From Bacteroidales bacterium (GTDB lineage: Bacteria; Bacteroidota; Bacteroidia; Bacteroidales; UBA932), in the NCBI GenBank assembly GCA_015060445.1, contig SUYL01000009.1, forward strand, positions 1 to 64,000: DNA of 64,000 bases, read 5' to 3'. Both the position numbers and the translations under genes were made by a program. The stretch's first letter is position 1, and every line of letters starts with the position of its first letter. The notes beneath the pieces are model-generated. The model ran no database searches, was not told the origin of the DNA, and saw only the letters and a program-made list of their open reading frames with translations. Positions 17,237 to 25,136 of the stretch are shown here, piece by piece.

Positions 17237-18546
17237 TGAAGAAACTTATATATTTTATAGCGGCAGCATTGATGTTTGCAGCCTGTTCCAGCGGCAGGGA
17301 CAATATCCTTAAGGTTTACAACTGGGCAGACTATATAGATGAAGATCTCCTTGGCGAGTTTGAGCAGTGGTATTATGAGCAGACCGGAGAGGAGGTGCAG
17401 ATCATATACCAGACCTTTGACATCAATGAGACCATGCTCTCAAAAATTGAGTTGGGGCATGAAGATTATGATGTAGTGTGCCCTTCGGACTATATAATTG
17501 AGAGGATGCTCAGCAATGATCTCCTCATCCCAATAAACAAGGATTTTGGGGATACTCCAAACTATATGGGGAACGTCTCTCCATACATATCGGAGATGTT
17601 CAAACAGATAAAATCAGACGGCAAGGATGCCAACGATTACAGCGTGGGCTACATGTGGGGAACAGTGGGCCTTATATACAACCCAAAATACATACAGGAC
17701 CATGAGGTGGTTACCTGGGATGTGCTCCGTAACCCTGCATACAAAGGCAAGGTGCTTATGAAAGATGCCTTTAGGGATGTATATACCTCATTCCTTGTAG
17801 CACTCAATGGAGAGGCTATAGACAGGGGCGAGAAGGACCTGGGTACCATTGCTTTTGATGACTCGGATGAATCCATTGCACTGGTGGAAGAGTATTTGAA
17901 CACCTTCAAGGAGTCTGTTGCCGGCTGGGAGGCAGACTTTGGAAAAGAACAGATGACCAAGGAACTTGCCTGGATAAACCTTTCATGGAGCGGTGATGCC
18001 CAGTGGGCCATTGATGAGGCTGCAGAAATAGGGATGGAACTCAGATACGCAATCCCACAGACGGGGAGTTCTGTATGGTTTGACGGTTGGGTAATTCCAA
18101 AATATGCCAGGAATGTTAAGGCGGCAAGTTACTTCATTAATTTCATGTGCATGCCCGAAAATGCCCTCCGCAATATGGATATGACCGGTTATGTAAGTGC
18201 AGTAGGTGGAGACCATGTGCTTGAAAACATGCAGGATGAGGAATATGACCCTATAGATGCATCCTATTTCTTTGGTCCAGCCGCAGACAGCGTATGTGTG
18301 AATCCTGTAATGTATCCCGACAAGGCTATCATTGAACGTTGTGCCATGATGCACGATTCCGGTACCGAAAAACTCCTGAGGATGTGGAGCCGCGTTAAAG
18401 GTGACAGCGCCTCTGCATGGACATACATATTGATTTGTCTTGTATTCCTGGGCCTTATTGCGGCAGTTATTGTAAAATACACAAGGAACTATTACCGCCG
18501 GCAGTACTACGCAAAAAAACGCAAGAGAAGGAACCAGAAGAAATAA
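17233..18546 (+). CDS. potD: Polyamine-binding lipoprotein with extra C-terminal membrane helix
   Basis: 437 residues. A lipoprotein signal ends at AACSSG, so the mature protein begins with a lipidated Cys. The PotD/PotF solute-binding fold follows, with LKVYNWADYIDEDLL near the start and WFDGWVIPKYARN later. The usual protein ends near residue 350-390. Here a hydrophobic helix (TYILICLVFLGLIAAVIVKY) and a strongly basic tail (RRQYYAKKRKRRNQKK) are added, placing a second anchor in a membrane with the tail inside by the positive-inside rule. A hairpin terminator follows. It is the last gene of potABCD. Confidence 0.9.
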   Translation: MMKKLIYFIAAALMFAACSSGRDNILKVYNWADYIDEDLLGEFEQWYYEQTGEEVQIIYQTFDINETMLSKIELGHEDYDVVCPSDYIIERMLSNDLLIPINKDFGDTPNYMGNVSPYISEMFKQIKSDGKDANDYSVGYMWGTVGLIYNPKYIQDHEVVTWDVLRNPAYKGKVLMKDAFRDVYTSFLVALNGEAIDRGEKDLGTIAFDDSDESIALVEEYLNTFKESVAGWEADFGKEQMTKELAWINLSWSGDAQWAIDEAAEIGMELRYAIPQTGSSVWFDGWVIPKYARNVKAASYFINFMCMPENALRNMDMTGYVSAVGGDHVLENMQDEEYDPIDASYFFGPAADSVCVNPVMYPDKAIIERCAMMHDSGTEKLLRMWSRVKGDSASAWTYILICLVFLGLIAAVIVKYTRNYYRRQYYAKKRKRRNQKK

Positions 18547-18551
18547 TTATC

Positions 18552-18590
18552 CGGGGAAGGCTCAAATGCTTTCCCCGTTTTGTTTTCTTG
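18552..18590 (+). terminator. Intrinsic terminator of potABCD
   Basis: A nine-pair stem (CGGGGAAGG with CTTTCCCCG, one G-T pair, 18552-18560 with 18569-18577) has an 8-base loop. TTTTGTTTT follows directly. Confidence 0.8.
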
Positions 18591-18701
18591 TGCTTCCCGA
18601 CAAAAGCTCCCTCCAGTTAAATTATCCATTTGCAGAATTTTCCACTGCAGAGAAATAAAGGTCTGGTTCCGCCTTTCACCCGGCTGGCAACCTATTGCAT
18701 C

Positions 18702-18763
18702 TGTGCCTGGTTCAGGAACTCGACAACTGCGTTGTCTCAAACATGCCTGAACCGGCCGGCACA
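18702..18763. repeat. 62-base nested hairpin
   Basis: Outer TGTGCC/GGCACA, middle GGTTCAGG/CCTGAACC and inner GACAAC/GTTGTC arms lie inside one another. All three arm pairs are perfect. Confidence 0.65.
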
Positions 18764-19053
18764 TCTGCAATGGTTGCTTACGCCGTTCCAGGAGTCACCG
18801 GACCTTTATTCCCTTCCGTTGCAAATTCTGCAAATATATTATTTACTGAACATTACCATTGGTCTGGACATTCGTGGAGGGAACAAGTATCTGAGTGATT
18901 TCCCGGAACAGCCGAGCAGCCTCTGACGGGCATGAACGAAGGTACTCGTTCCATCCACGAAAGTGCAGGTAAATGTCAACTGGGTCTAAAATGGCTGATT
19001 TGCATTTCGTTGTCCTTACAATGTTATGCCATAACTACGCTGAATGGTTGTCA

Positions 19054-19091
19054 ATAAGGATAACGGGACAATATGGGCCCGTTATCCTTAT
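19054..19091. terminator. Strong 14-bp hairpin downstream of the plug-like protein gene
   Basis: ATAAGGATAACGGG pairs perfectly with CCCGTTATCCTTAT around a 10-base loop. It may end transcription of the minus-strand gene at 19259-19774, though no long T run follows on that strand. Confidence 0.5.
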
Positions 19092-19162
19092 ACAGTTTTT
19101 GAAACCCTGTTGAAACACATTTGCAAAGCATATTTCCATAATATTGCAAGGACAATGAATTG

Positions 19163-19230
19163 CAGCACTGAACCTGAATGTCTTCAGCACTGAACCTGAA
19201 CGTATTCCAGCACTGAATCTGAACGTATTC
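19163..19230. repeat. Three tandem copies of a 22/23-base repeat
   Basis: Units start at 19163, 19185 and 19208, each beginning CAGCACTGAA, with a short fourth start CAGCAAT at 19231. Units are adjacent without spacers, so this is not a CRISPR. Confidence 0.85.
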
Positions 19231-19258
19231 CAGCAATTAGGCTCAACGGGAGGAGGGA

Positions 19259-19774
19259 TTATTTCAGTTCAATGACAATGACGCCGCCGGAGGTGTCTCC
19301 CCATTTGCTGAAATCCCTCTTTGCATCCTCATTTTTTATAACAGTAACAGATTTGATTGTTTGCGGCTGGATTTTTTTCATATCGTCAATGACTTCTGTC
19401 TTGCCGTCTGGACTTTTTACTATTACAAGAGGTTCAGGAGAGCCTTCTGCATTCCGGATAGAGATACTTTTTACCCTTTTATCTCCAAGTATTTTTTGTA
19501 TGCCCACGGCAGATCCTGTGGTGTCAGCCACATCTGTTTTCCTAACCCCTTTAACTACCACTACCTTATTTTCATTTTTCTTTGTGTTTACAACCACAAC
19601 ATTCTCTATCTTCTTTATTACATTCATATTTTTTATAATGTCAGAAGGCAATGAATCCAGGGCCGCTTTTGTGGCAACTTGGCCGTCAATTATATAAACT
19701 GTTTTCTCCTGTGTCTGCGCCATTGCAATGTCAGCCGATATTGCAAGGATGGCAATGATGAGCAATTTTTTCAT
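19259..19774 (-). CDS. Exported protein with TonB-plug-like repeats
   Basis: 171 residues with a signal peptide (MKKLLIIAILAISADIAMA). The mature part looks like one or two small modules resembling TonB-receptor plug segments: YIIDGQVATKAALDSL early, then a C-terminal stretch IKSVTVIKNEDAK ending DTSGGVIVIELK. Such plug-like domains occur in periplasmic parts of Bacteroidota envelope proteins. A partner is not known. It is divergent from the histidine kinase at 19944. The shared intergenic region holds the GTTAA repeats, so the two-component system may control it. A TACCTTTG -7 box lies at 19825-19832 on the reverse strand. Confidence 0.6.
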   Translation of the reverse strand: MKKLLIIAILAISADIAMAQTQEKTVYIIDGQVATKAALDSLPSDIIKNMNVIKKIENVVVVNTKKNENKVVVVKGVRKTDVADTTGSAVGIQKILGDKRVKSISIRNAEGSPEPLVIVKSPDGKTEVIDDMKKIQPQTIKSVTVIKNEDAKRDFSKWGDTSGGVIVIELK

Positions 19775-19824
19775 TTCAATGTTTTTTTTTGATTGTACAT
19801 AAAACTTAAACCGGTTTTGCTCTG

Positions 19825-19832
19825 CAAAGGTA
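19825..19832 (-). promoter_or_regulatory. -7 box of the plug-like protein gene
   Basis: TACCTTTG on the reverse strand. The expected -33 position (about 19852-19855) has no TTTG and instead falls at the edge of the GTTAA repeat array, as for an activator-dependent promoter. Confidence 0.5.
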
Positions 19833-19854
19833 ATCTGCGGCGCAGGTGTTTCAT

Positions 19855-19890
19855 GTTAACACAAAGTTAAGGAATGTTAACTAATGTTAA
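19855..19890. promoter_or_regulatory. Four helically phased GTTAA repeats, likely OmpR-type operator
   Basis: GTTAA begins at 19855, 19866, 19876 and 19886, steps of 11, 10 and 10 bases in one orientation. Direct repeats at one helical turn are how OmpR/PhoB-family regulators bind. The cognate gene is next door (21187-21912). The site lies between divergent promoters. Confidence 0.6.
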
Positions 19891-19917
19891 TTGTAAATGA
19901 GGGGCCCTGAATTTGAT

Positions 19918-19925
19918 TATTTTTG
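19918..19925 (+). promoter_or_regulatory. -7 box of the sensor kinase operon
   Basis: TATTTTTG, 18 bases before the start codon. No TTTG at the -33 spacing. The GTTAA array ends 27 bases upstream. Confidence 0.45.
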
Positions 19926-19943
19926 TAATGGCAAGAGAATCGT

Positions 19944-21200
19944 ATGAACAGAAATTTTTTCAAGAATATATCAATTCTGGCAATTGTGTCATTAGTTCTT
20001 CTGGCAACCGTGCAATGTATATGGGTTGTAAGGATGTACAATGATCAGGTTTCAGATTTCTGCCGTAGGGTTGAGTCTGCTGCCTACAAGAGCATATATA
20101 AGGCGTTCCGTATGGATGCGGTTCCCGGGATACACAAGGCGGAGCGGATAAATATAGATTTGGAAGAGTTTGCCCTCCATTTTGTTCCCAATCTGCTTGA
20201 ACTGGATATTGTGGAGCCATATTACGCGGAAATTCTGAGTCTCCCTACCGATGCAGGTGAGGGGAAGGGGAGTGATTCTGAAAAACTCATCCTTATGCGT
20301 AAGGGGGAGAGTGAAATTCTCAGTGGAAAGGTTCATACAACAGAAATCATTATTGATGATGATTTTATGTTCGCCCTGCGCCTTTCAATTGGAATCCCCT
20401 ACATGGAATTCTGGAGCAGGCTCCAATGGATAGTATTGTCTTCCGTTGCAATTGTGGCACTTCTGGCTACCGTCCTTATATATCTTCTCAAAACCATGTT
20501 CCACCAGAGGTCATTGGAGCAGATGAGACGCGATTTTACCCACAATATTACCCATGAACTGAAAACCCCAATTGCAGTAGCATCTGCAGCCACAGATGCC
20601 CTTACAAACTTTTCTGCGGAGGCAAATCCGGAGAGGAGGGGGAGATATCTGGAAATTGTCGGGAAGCAGTTGGGGCAACTCTCTGCAATGGTGGAGAGGA
20701 TTCTTTCAGTTTCGGTTGATGGGAGGGAAGAAAAAATGGATATGGAATCTTTCAAACTCTACCCTATAATCAATTCTGTAATTGAAGAGATTTTTATTGG
20801 ATTGGAAAGCCCTCCACAAATTGAGGTGTGTTGTCGGGAGGAAATTGGAGTTTATGGAGACAAGTTCCATCTGCAGAATGTGATTGCCACAATGGTTGAC
20901 AATGCTGTAAAATACGGGGGGGATAAAATAAGGATTGATGTTTGTGAGCATATGAAGGTTGTAGCCATTTCAATCGCCGATAATGGCCCCGGAATTTCCA
21001 AGGGGCATCTGCAGCATATATTTGAGAAGTATTACAGGGTGCCTCAGGGGGATTTGCATAAAGTCCGCGGGTATGGGCTCGGGCTCTATTATGCCCAAAA
21101 GGTTGTGGAGCAGCACTCGGGTACAATCAGAGCAGAAAGCAAATCTGGAGAAGGCTCTGTATTTACAATAACTTTACCTTTGGAACATGATGGACAATAA
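19944..21200 (+). CDS. Sensor histidine kinase
   Basis: 418 residues. Two membrane helices (about 8-30 and 160-185) flank a periplasmic sensor part of about 130 residues. The cytoplasmic part has the H box HNITHELKTPIAVAS, an N box with VDNAVKYGG, and G boxes ADNGPGIS and GYGLGLYYA. It autophosphorylates on the His of HELKTP and passes phosphate to the response regulator encoded with a 14-base overlap downstream. The signal is unknown. Overall layout matches RprX-like kinases of Bacteroides, but I would not assign that name. Confidence 0.9.
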   Translation: MNRNFFKNISILAIVSLVLLATVQCIWVVRMYNDQVSDFCRRVESAAYKSIYKAFRMDAVPGIHKAERINIDLEEFALHFVPNLLELDIVEPYYAEILSLPTDAGEGKGSDSEKLILMRKGESEILSGKVHTTEIIIDDDFMFALRLSIGIPYMEFWSRLQWIVLSSVAIVALLATVLIYLLKTMFHQRSLEQMRRDFTHNITHELKTPIAVASAATDALTNFSAEANPERRGRYLEIVGKQLGQLSAMVERILSVSVDGREEKMDMESFKLYPIINSVIEEIFIGLESPPQIEVCCREEIGVYGDKFHLQNVIATMVDNAVKYGGDKIRIDVCEHMKVVAISIADNGPGISKGHLQHIFEKYYRVPQGDLHKVRGYGLGLYYAQKVVEQHSGTIRAESKSGEGSVFTITLPLEHDGQ

Positions 21201-21912
21201 AATTAAGATATTGCTTGTAGAAGATGAAAGGATGCTTGCTGAAATCCTTTCGGATACCTTGTCTGACAGGAATTTTGAGATATCACTTGCCTACGATGGG
21301 GCACAGGGGCTGGAAATGGCATCCAAAGGGGAGTATGATGTAATTGTTGCTGATGTGATGATGCCCAAAATGGACGGCTTTACAATGGTGAAGAAACTCA
21401 GGGGGAAAGGGTGCCGGGTTCCGGTCCTGTTCCTTACTGCCAGGTGTGCTACTGAGGATGTGGTAAAGGGGTTTGACATGGGCGGTAACGATTATCTGAA
21501 GAAGCCGTTTGCCATAGATGAACTTATTGCCAGGATAAGATCCCTGTCCGGCAGGAACAGGGCGTCAGGTACTGTTGTGGAGAAGCAGCGGTACAGCCTT
21601 GGTGAATATGAATTTTACCCCTCAAAGGGAATCTTGGGCAATACTGCAAACGGGGAGAATATAAAACTTGCAGCAAGAGAGAGTGCTGTGCTGGAATATC
21701 TTTGCCGCAATATGGGAAATACAGTAGCGGCTTCCGCTATTCTGAATGATTTGTGGGGAGACGACAATTTTTTCAACCTCAGGAGCCTCAATGTATATAT
21801 AACCCGTCTGCGTGGGCATTTGAAAGTGGCTCAAGGGGTTGAGATTATAAGCGTAAGGGGAATAGGGTACAGACTGGAGACAGGTACTGCCCTGTCTCCT
21901 CACCAGCAATGA
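21187..21912 (+). CDS. OmpR/PhoB-family response regulator
   Basis: 241 residues. The receiver domain (about 6-120) has the acidic pair in LLVEDERM, the phosphorylation Asp in VIVADVMMPKMDG, Thr in FLTAR and Lys in YLKKPF. The winged-helix DNA-binding domain (about 145-235) includes LAARESAVLEYLCRN and LRSLNVYITRLRGHL. It overlaps the kinase gene by 14 bases. It probably binds the phased GTTAA repeats at 19855-19890 (inference). The stop lies 3 bases from the end of the convergent aldehyde dehydrogenase gene. Confidence 0.9.
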   Translation: MMDNKIKILLVEDERMLAEILSDTLSDRNFEISLAYDGAQGLEMASKGEYDVIVADVMMPKMDGFTMVKKLRGKGCRVPVLFLTARCATEDVVKGFDMGGNDYLKKPFAIDELIARIRSLSGRNRASGTVVEKQRYSLGEYEFYPSKGILGNTANGENIKLAARESAVLEYLCRNMGNTVAASAILNDLWGDDNFFNLRSLNVYITRLRGHLKVAQGVEIISVRGIGYRLETGTALSPHQQ

Positions 21913-21915
21913 CAT

Positions 21916-23325
21916 TTACATTAACCTCCTTATAAGGGAAAACATCTTATAAGGGGTGTACCTGAAAGGGAGGTCGAGGCGGGGTTTGTTTACCAGAACG
22001 GATCTGGTGTGTGTGAAACATCTGAAACTCTCCTTGCCGTGGTAGTGTCCCATTCCGGAATTTCCTACCCCTCCAAAAGGGAGGTTGCCGTTTGCTATGT
22101 GCATTATCACATCATTTATGCATCCTCCTCCCGACGAAGTGTGCTGCACAACTTCCCATCCCTTCTCTTCATCTCCAAAGTAATATAGGGCAAGAGGCTT
22201 CTCCCTTGATGTTATGAAATCAATTGCCTTTTGGTTGAAGGAGGTGCCGTTGTCATCCATTACAATCATTGGGAAGATGGGGCCGAAAATTTCCTCTTCC
22301 ATTACTGGGGAGTCCAATGGAACATCTTCCAGCAGGGTGGGTTCTATACAGCGGGTGCTTGGGTTGCTTCTTCCGCCGTAGGCCACTTTGCCGTATTTCA
22401 TGTAACTGCATACCCTCCGGAACGCCTTTTCATTTACCATGTGCACATAGTGGGGGCTCTCCAGGATGTCGTTGCCGTGCATTTCCTTTATTCTCTTCCC
22501 GAAAGCATCTATGAATGCCCCCTTTACATCTTTGTGGATGATGATGTAGTCCGGGGCTATGCAGGTCTGGCCGCTGTTGAGGGTCTTGCCCCACGCTATC
22601 CGTCGGGAAGCGGTTTCTATATCTGCAGTGGAGTCAATTATACAAGGACTTTTACCTCCCAGTTCCAGTAGCACAGGGGTGAGGTTGCGGGCAGCCGCAG
22701 CCATTACTGTTTTCCCAAGGGCCGGGCTTCCGGTAAAGAAAATCATGTCCCAGCGCTGCTCCAGCAGTTGTTCATTGGTATCTCTGTGTCCCTGGATAAC
22801 CTTTATATATTTGGCCTCAAATATTGTCCCTATCATCTCCTCCAGTACCCTGGATACATTTGGTACATAAGGTGAAGGCTTGAGGACTGCTGTGCAACCT
22901 GCCGAGATTGCCCCTACAAGGGGTGCCAGAAGCAGTTGTACGGGGTAGTTCCATGGGGCAATAATGAGGGCGGTGCCCAATGGCTCCTTTACAAGATACG
23001 ATTTTGAAGGGAGAAGTGTGGCAGGGGTAGATACCCTTTTGGTGCGGGCCCATTTGTGGAGGTTCTTCAGGTGTCCCTTTATCTCCTCTTTAACTATGCT
23101 TATCTCTGTGAGGTATGCCTCCTCTGTACATTTGTGCAAATCTTCCCACAAGGCCTTGGAAAGTTCCTCCTCCCACTGTTCTACGGCATTGTAGAGCCTG
23201 TGCAGCATCTGCCTGCGGAATTTTATGCTCAAGGTTGCACCGCTTCTGAAGAACTTGCGCTGCTCCTCTACAGTTGCGGGGATATCCACAGGCGGGTATT
23301 GGCTTTTTTCTGAAGTTGTATCCAT
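21916..23325 (-). CDS. Aldehyde dehydrogenase, class 3-like
   Basis: 469 residues. It oxidises aldehydes to acids with NAD(P)+. Catalytic residues are visible: Glu in LLELGGKSPCI and the nucleophile Cys in NSGQTCIAPDY. The NPV-type substrate and cofactor region is APWNYPVQLLLAPLVGAI. The length and the C-terminal FTHTRSVL match the ALDH3 group (fatty or aromatic aldehydes). It is probably a single-gene transcript, ending next to the response regulator. The physiological substrate cannot be read from the sequence. Confidence 0.92.
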   Translation of the reverse strand: MDTTSEKSQYPPVDIPATVEEQRKFFRSGATLSIKFRRQMLHRLYNAVEQWEEELSKALWEDLHKCTEEAYLTEISIVKEEIKGHLKNLHKWARTKRVSTPATLLPSKSYLVKEPLGTALIIAPWNYPVQLLLAPLVGAISAGCTAVLKPSPYVPNVSRVLEEMIGTIFEAKYIKVIQGHRDTNEQLLEQRWDMIFFTGSPALGKTVMAAAARNLTPVLLELGGKSPCIIDSTADIETASRRIAWGKTLNSGQTCIAPDYIIIHKDVKGAFIDAFGKRIKEMHGNDILESPHYVHMVNEKAFRRVCSYMKYGKVAYGGRSNPSTRCIEPTLLEDVPLDSPVMEEEIFGPIFPMIVMDDNGTSFNQKAIDFITSREKPLALYYFGDEEKGWEVVQHTSSGGGCINDVIMHIANGNLPFGGVGNSGMGHYHGKESFRCFTHTRSVLVNKPRLDLPFRYTPYKMFSLIRRLM

Positions 23326-23428
23326 ATGAGGGAAGAATTATATATACATATACAATTTGCGTTGTAATCTGTTCAATCCGGGTACTCAGCCAGGGGGCAA
23401 ATAGGTTAATAAGGGTACTGAACCCGAT

Positions 23429-23920
23429 TTATCGTATCTGTTCAATCAATCCGCTGCACCCCTGAAGAACATCCCGGTAGGTCTGCTCAAAATCTCCTGT
23501 GTACCAAGGGTCGGCCACGTCTCGGGATTTACCGGCAAACTCCATCATCAGGTGTACCTTCCCATTGATTCCGGAATCCTGGAGGGCTACCCCGGCAGGG
23601 GCGTCTTCCCAGTTTGGAACAATGTGGCCAAGGAGCCTCTGGTTGGAACGGTCCATAAGGATGACAAGGTCCTGCTGTGCAAACTCGTCGGGAGTAATCT
23701 TGTGTGCTGCATGGCGGGAGAATTGCACCCCCTTCTCGTGGAGTTTCCTCTTTGCAGGGGGATAGATGTCATTCCCAATCTCCTCGGTGGAAACCGCTCC
23801 CGAAGTTATCTCAAACTCATTTTCCAGCCCGGCTTTGCGTACAAGGTCCTTCATTACATATTCTGCCATTGGGCTGCGGCAGATATTGCCGTGGCAGACA
23901 AATATTATTCTCTTTTTCAT
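23429..23920 (-). CDS. Low-molecular-weight protein tyrosine phosphatase
   Basis: 163 residues, the normal size. The P-loop CHGNICRS (about 9-16) is the C-x5-R active site, and the general acid Asp lies in VADPWYTGDFEQTY. These cytosolic phosphatases act on phosphotyrosine and in bacteria often on polysaccharide-export kinases, but no such kinase is near. The 103 bases between it and the aldehyde dehydrogenase hold no gene. Confidence 0.92.
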   Translation of the reverse strand: MKKRIIFVCHGNICRSPMAEYVMKDLVRKAGLENEFEITSGAVSTEEIGNDIYPPAKRKLHEKGVQFSRHAAHKITPDEFAQQDLVILMDRSNQRLLGHIVPNWEDAPAGVALQDSGINGKVHLMMEFAGKSRDVADPWYTGDFEQTYRDVLQGCSGLIEQIR

Positions 23921-24024
23921 GGTGCAAAGATACTAATTCTTACATGAACTTTCCATCCCGGAAATCTTATTGGTATCCCGAGACAGCGGGAATGATTCAT
24001 CCCAATAAAGTATTATGCACGGAA

Positions 24025-24055
24025 TTTGCTGTTTGTTGTGATTTGTGTATATTTG
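24025..24055 (+). promoter_or_regulatory. Consensus Bacteroidota promoter
   Basis: TTTG (24025-24028), 19 bases, TATATTTG (24048-24055), a perfect match to the -33/-7 consensus. It lies 20 bases before the start of the thioredoxin-like gene. Confidence 0.85.
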
Positions 24056-24075
24056 GACATAATTAATTGAAGAAT

Positions 24076-25122
24076 ATGAGAACATTCAGAGTTTTTGTGA
24101 TGCTGGTGGCAGCAGTGTTGTGTCTGGCAGGAAATGCAAATTGTCAGGAACCTACAAAGTTTACCCTTAAAGGAGATATCGGTTATATTCTTAAAATGTA
24201 TGGTAGTGGGGCTGTAATTGAGTCGGTGGCTTTAAGACAATATCCGAACATGAAACTTATCAGTAATGGAGGAAGCGAAATCTCCCATTATGGGGTTTTT
24301 GACGGCCGGCCTCAGGTAGCGGAACTGGTGGTGGATCTCACTGTGCCGGGTGGTTCCGGGACTACAAGCCTCGTTTTTGTGCTTGAGGAGGGGACACTGG
24401 TTTTTGACGGTGGAATTGTTCCTCAGGGAGGCAAGTTGAACAATGCCCTCCGGACTCTGACAGGTGACCTTCAAAAGATGAAGGAGAAGGATGCTATGGG
24501 TGCTATAAAGGAGTTTGTTTCCAAGGAAGAGAATGCCCCGGCATCGGTGATATTGCTCACTGTAGCAAAGCAGTATGTAGGTGCTGAGAATGCATTTAAT
24601 CTTGTTATGGAAGCCCCAGAGAAGGTGAGGACCCATTGGGTAATAAAGTCTATGATGCAGAGGTTGGGTGCCGATGCAATGATGGAGAGCAATCAGAAAT
24701 CTACTGCCAAGGGGATGATGTTCAAGGATTTTTCTGTGTTCTGTGACGGTAAGATGCAGAACCTTTCCGATTACGTTGGAAAGGGCAAATATGTTCTGGT
24801 TGATTTCTGGGCAAGTTGGTGTGGCCCGTGCATGCAGGAGATTCCAAATCTGGTGGCGCTGCATGAGAAGTATGCAGGGGAGAATTTTGAGATTGTGGGT
24901 GTGGCATTGAATGACAAGACCGAGAACACCAAAAAGGCAATACAGGAGAAGGGGATGAAGTATCCGCAGATTATTGGGGTTGGGAGTGAGGTCTCTGCAA
25001 TTTATGGTATAAATGCAATCCCACACCTTATCCTGTTTGCTCCCGACGGCACAATTGTACAGAGGGGGATGCGTGGCCCACAGATTGAGGAGGCAGTGAA
25101 AAAGGCACTTAAACTGAAATGA
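24076..25122 (+). CDS. Exported TlpA/thioredoxin-like protein
   Basis: 348 residues from ATG at 24076. A signal peptide ends near NANCQ, so the protein is periplasmic or lipid-anchored. An N-terminal beta-rich domain (DUF4369-like, about 25-130) and a helical middle precede a thioredoxin domain (about 215-345) with the redox motif WASWCGPCMQEIP and cis-Pro in INAIPHLILF. It probably reduces or exchanges disulfides in the envelope. The stop overlaps the start region of the deformylase-peptidase gene, so the two are cotranscribed. Confidence 0.88.
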   Translation: MRTFRVFVMLVAAVLCLAGNANCQEPTKFTLKGDIGYILKMYGSGAVIESVALRQYPNMKLISNGGSEISHYGVFDGRPQVAELVVDLTVPGGSGTTSLVFVLEEGTLVFDGGIVPQGGKLNNALRTLTGDLQKMKEKDAMGAIKEFVSKEENAPASVILLTVAKQYVGAENAFNLVMEAPEKVRTHWVIKSMMQRLGADAMMESNQKSTAKGMMFKDFSVFCDGKMQNLSDYVGKGKYVLVDFWASWCGPCMQEIPNLVALHEKYAGENFEIVGVALNDKTENTKKAIQEKGMKYPQIIGVGSEVSAIYGINAIPHLILFAPDGTIVQRGMRGPQIEEAVKKALKLK

Positions 25123-25136
25123 TTGGAGGAAACCAT

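Larger units (their letters stand above)
18591..19258. other. Gene-free, palindrome-rich intergenic region
   Basis: About 670 bases with no convincing gene. By eye it contains a three-layer hairpin at 18702-18763, an imperfect 21-bp inverted repeat (18871-18891 with 18941-18961), a 14-bp perfect hairpin (19054-19067 with 19078-19091) and a 22/23-base tandem repeat (19163-19230). Open frames here have no family-like features, and one merely translates the tandem repeats. Confidence 0.7.

Noticed and set aside
19163-19230. Short repeats as a CRISPR array
   Set aside because: The 22/23-base units are adjacent with no spacers and no cas genes are near.
19051-19236. Small protein on the minus strand across the tandem repeats
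   Set aside because: Its residues simply translate the DNA repeats and a hairpin; no start site or homology is visible.
24232-25026. Long antisense open frame opposite the thioredoxin-like gene
   Set aside because: It lies fully opposite a gene with clear signal peptide and active site, and its translation has no recognisable domain.
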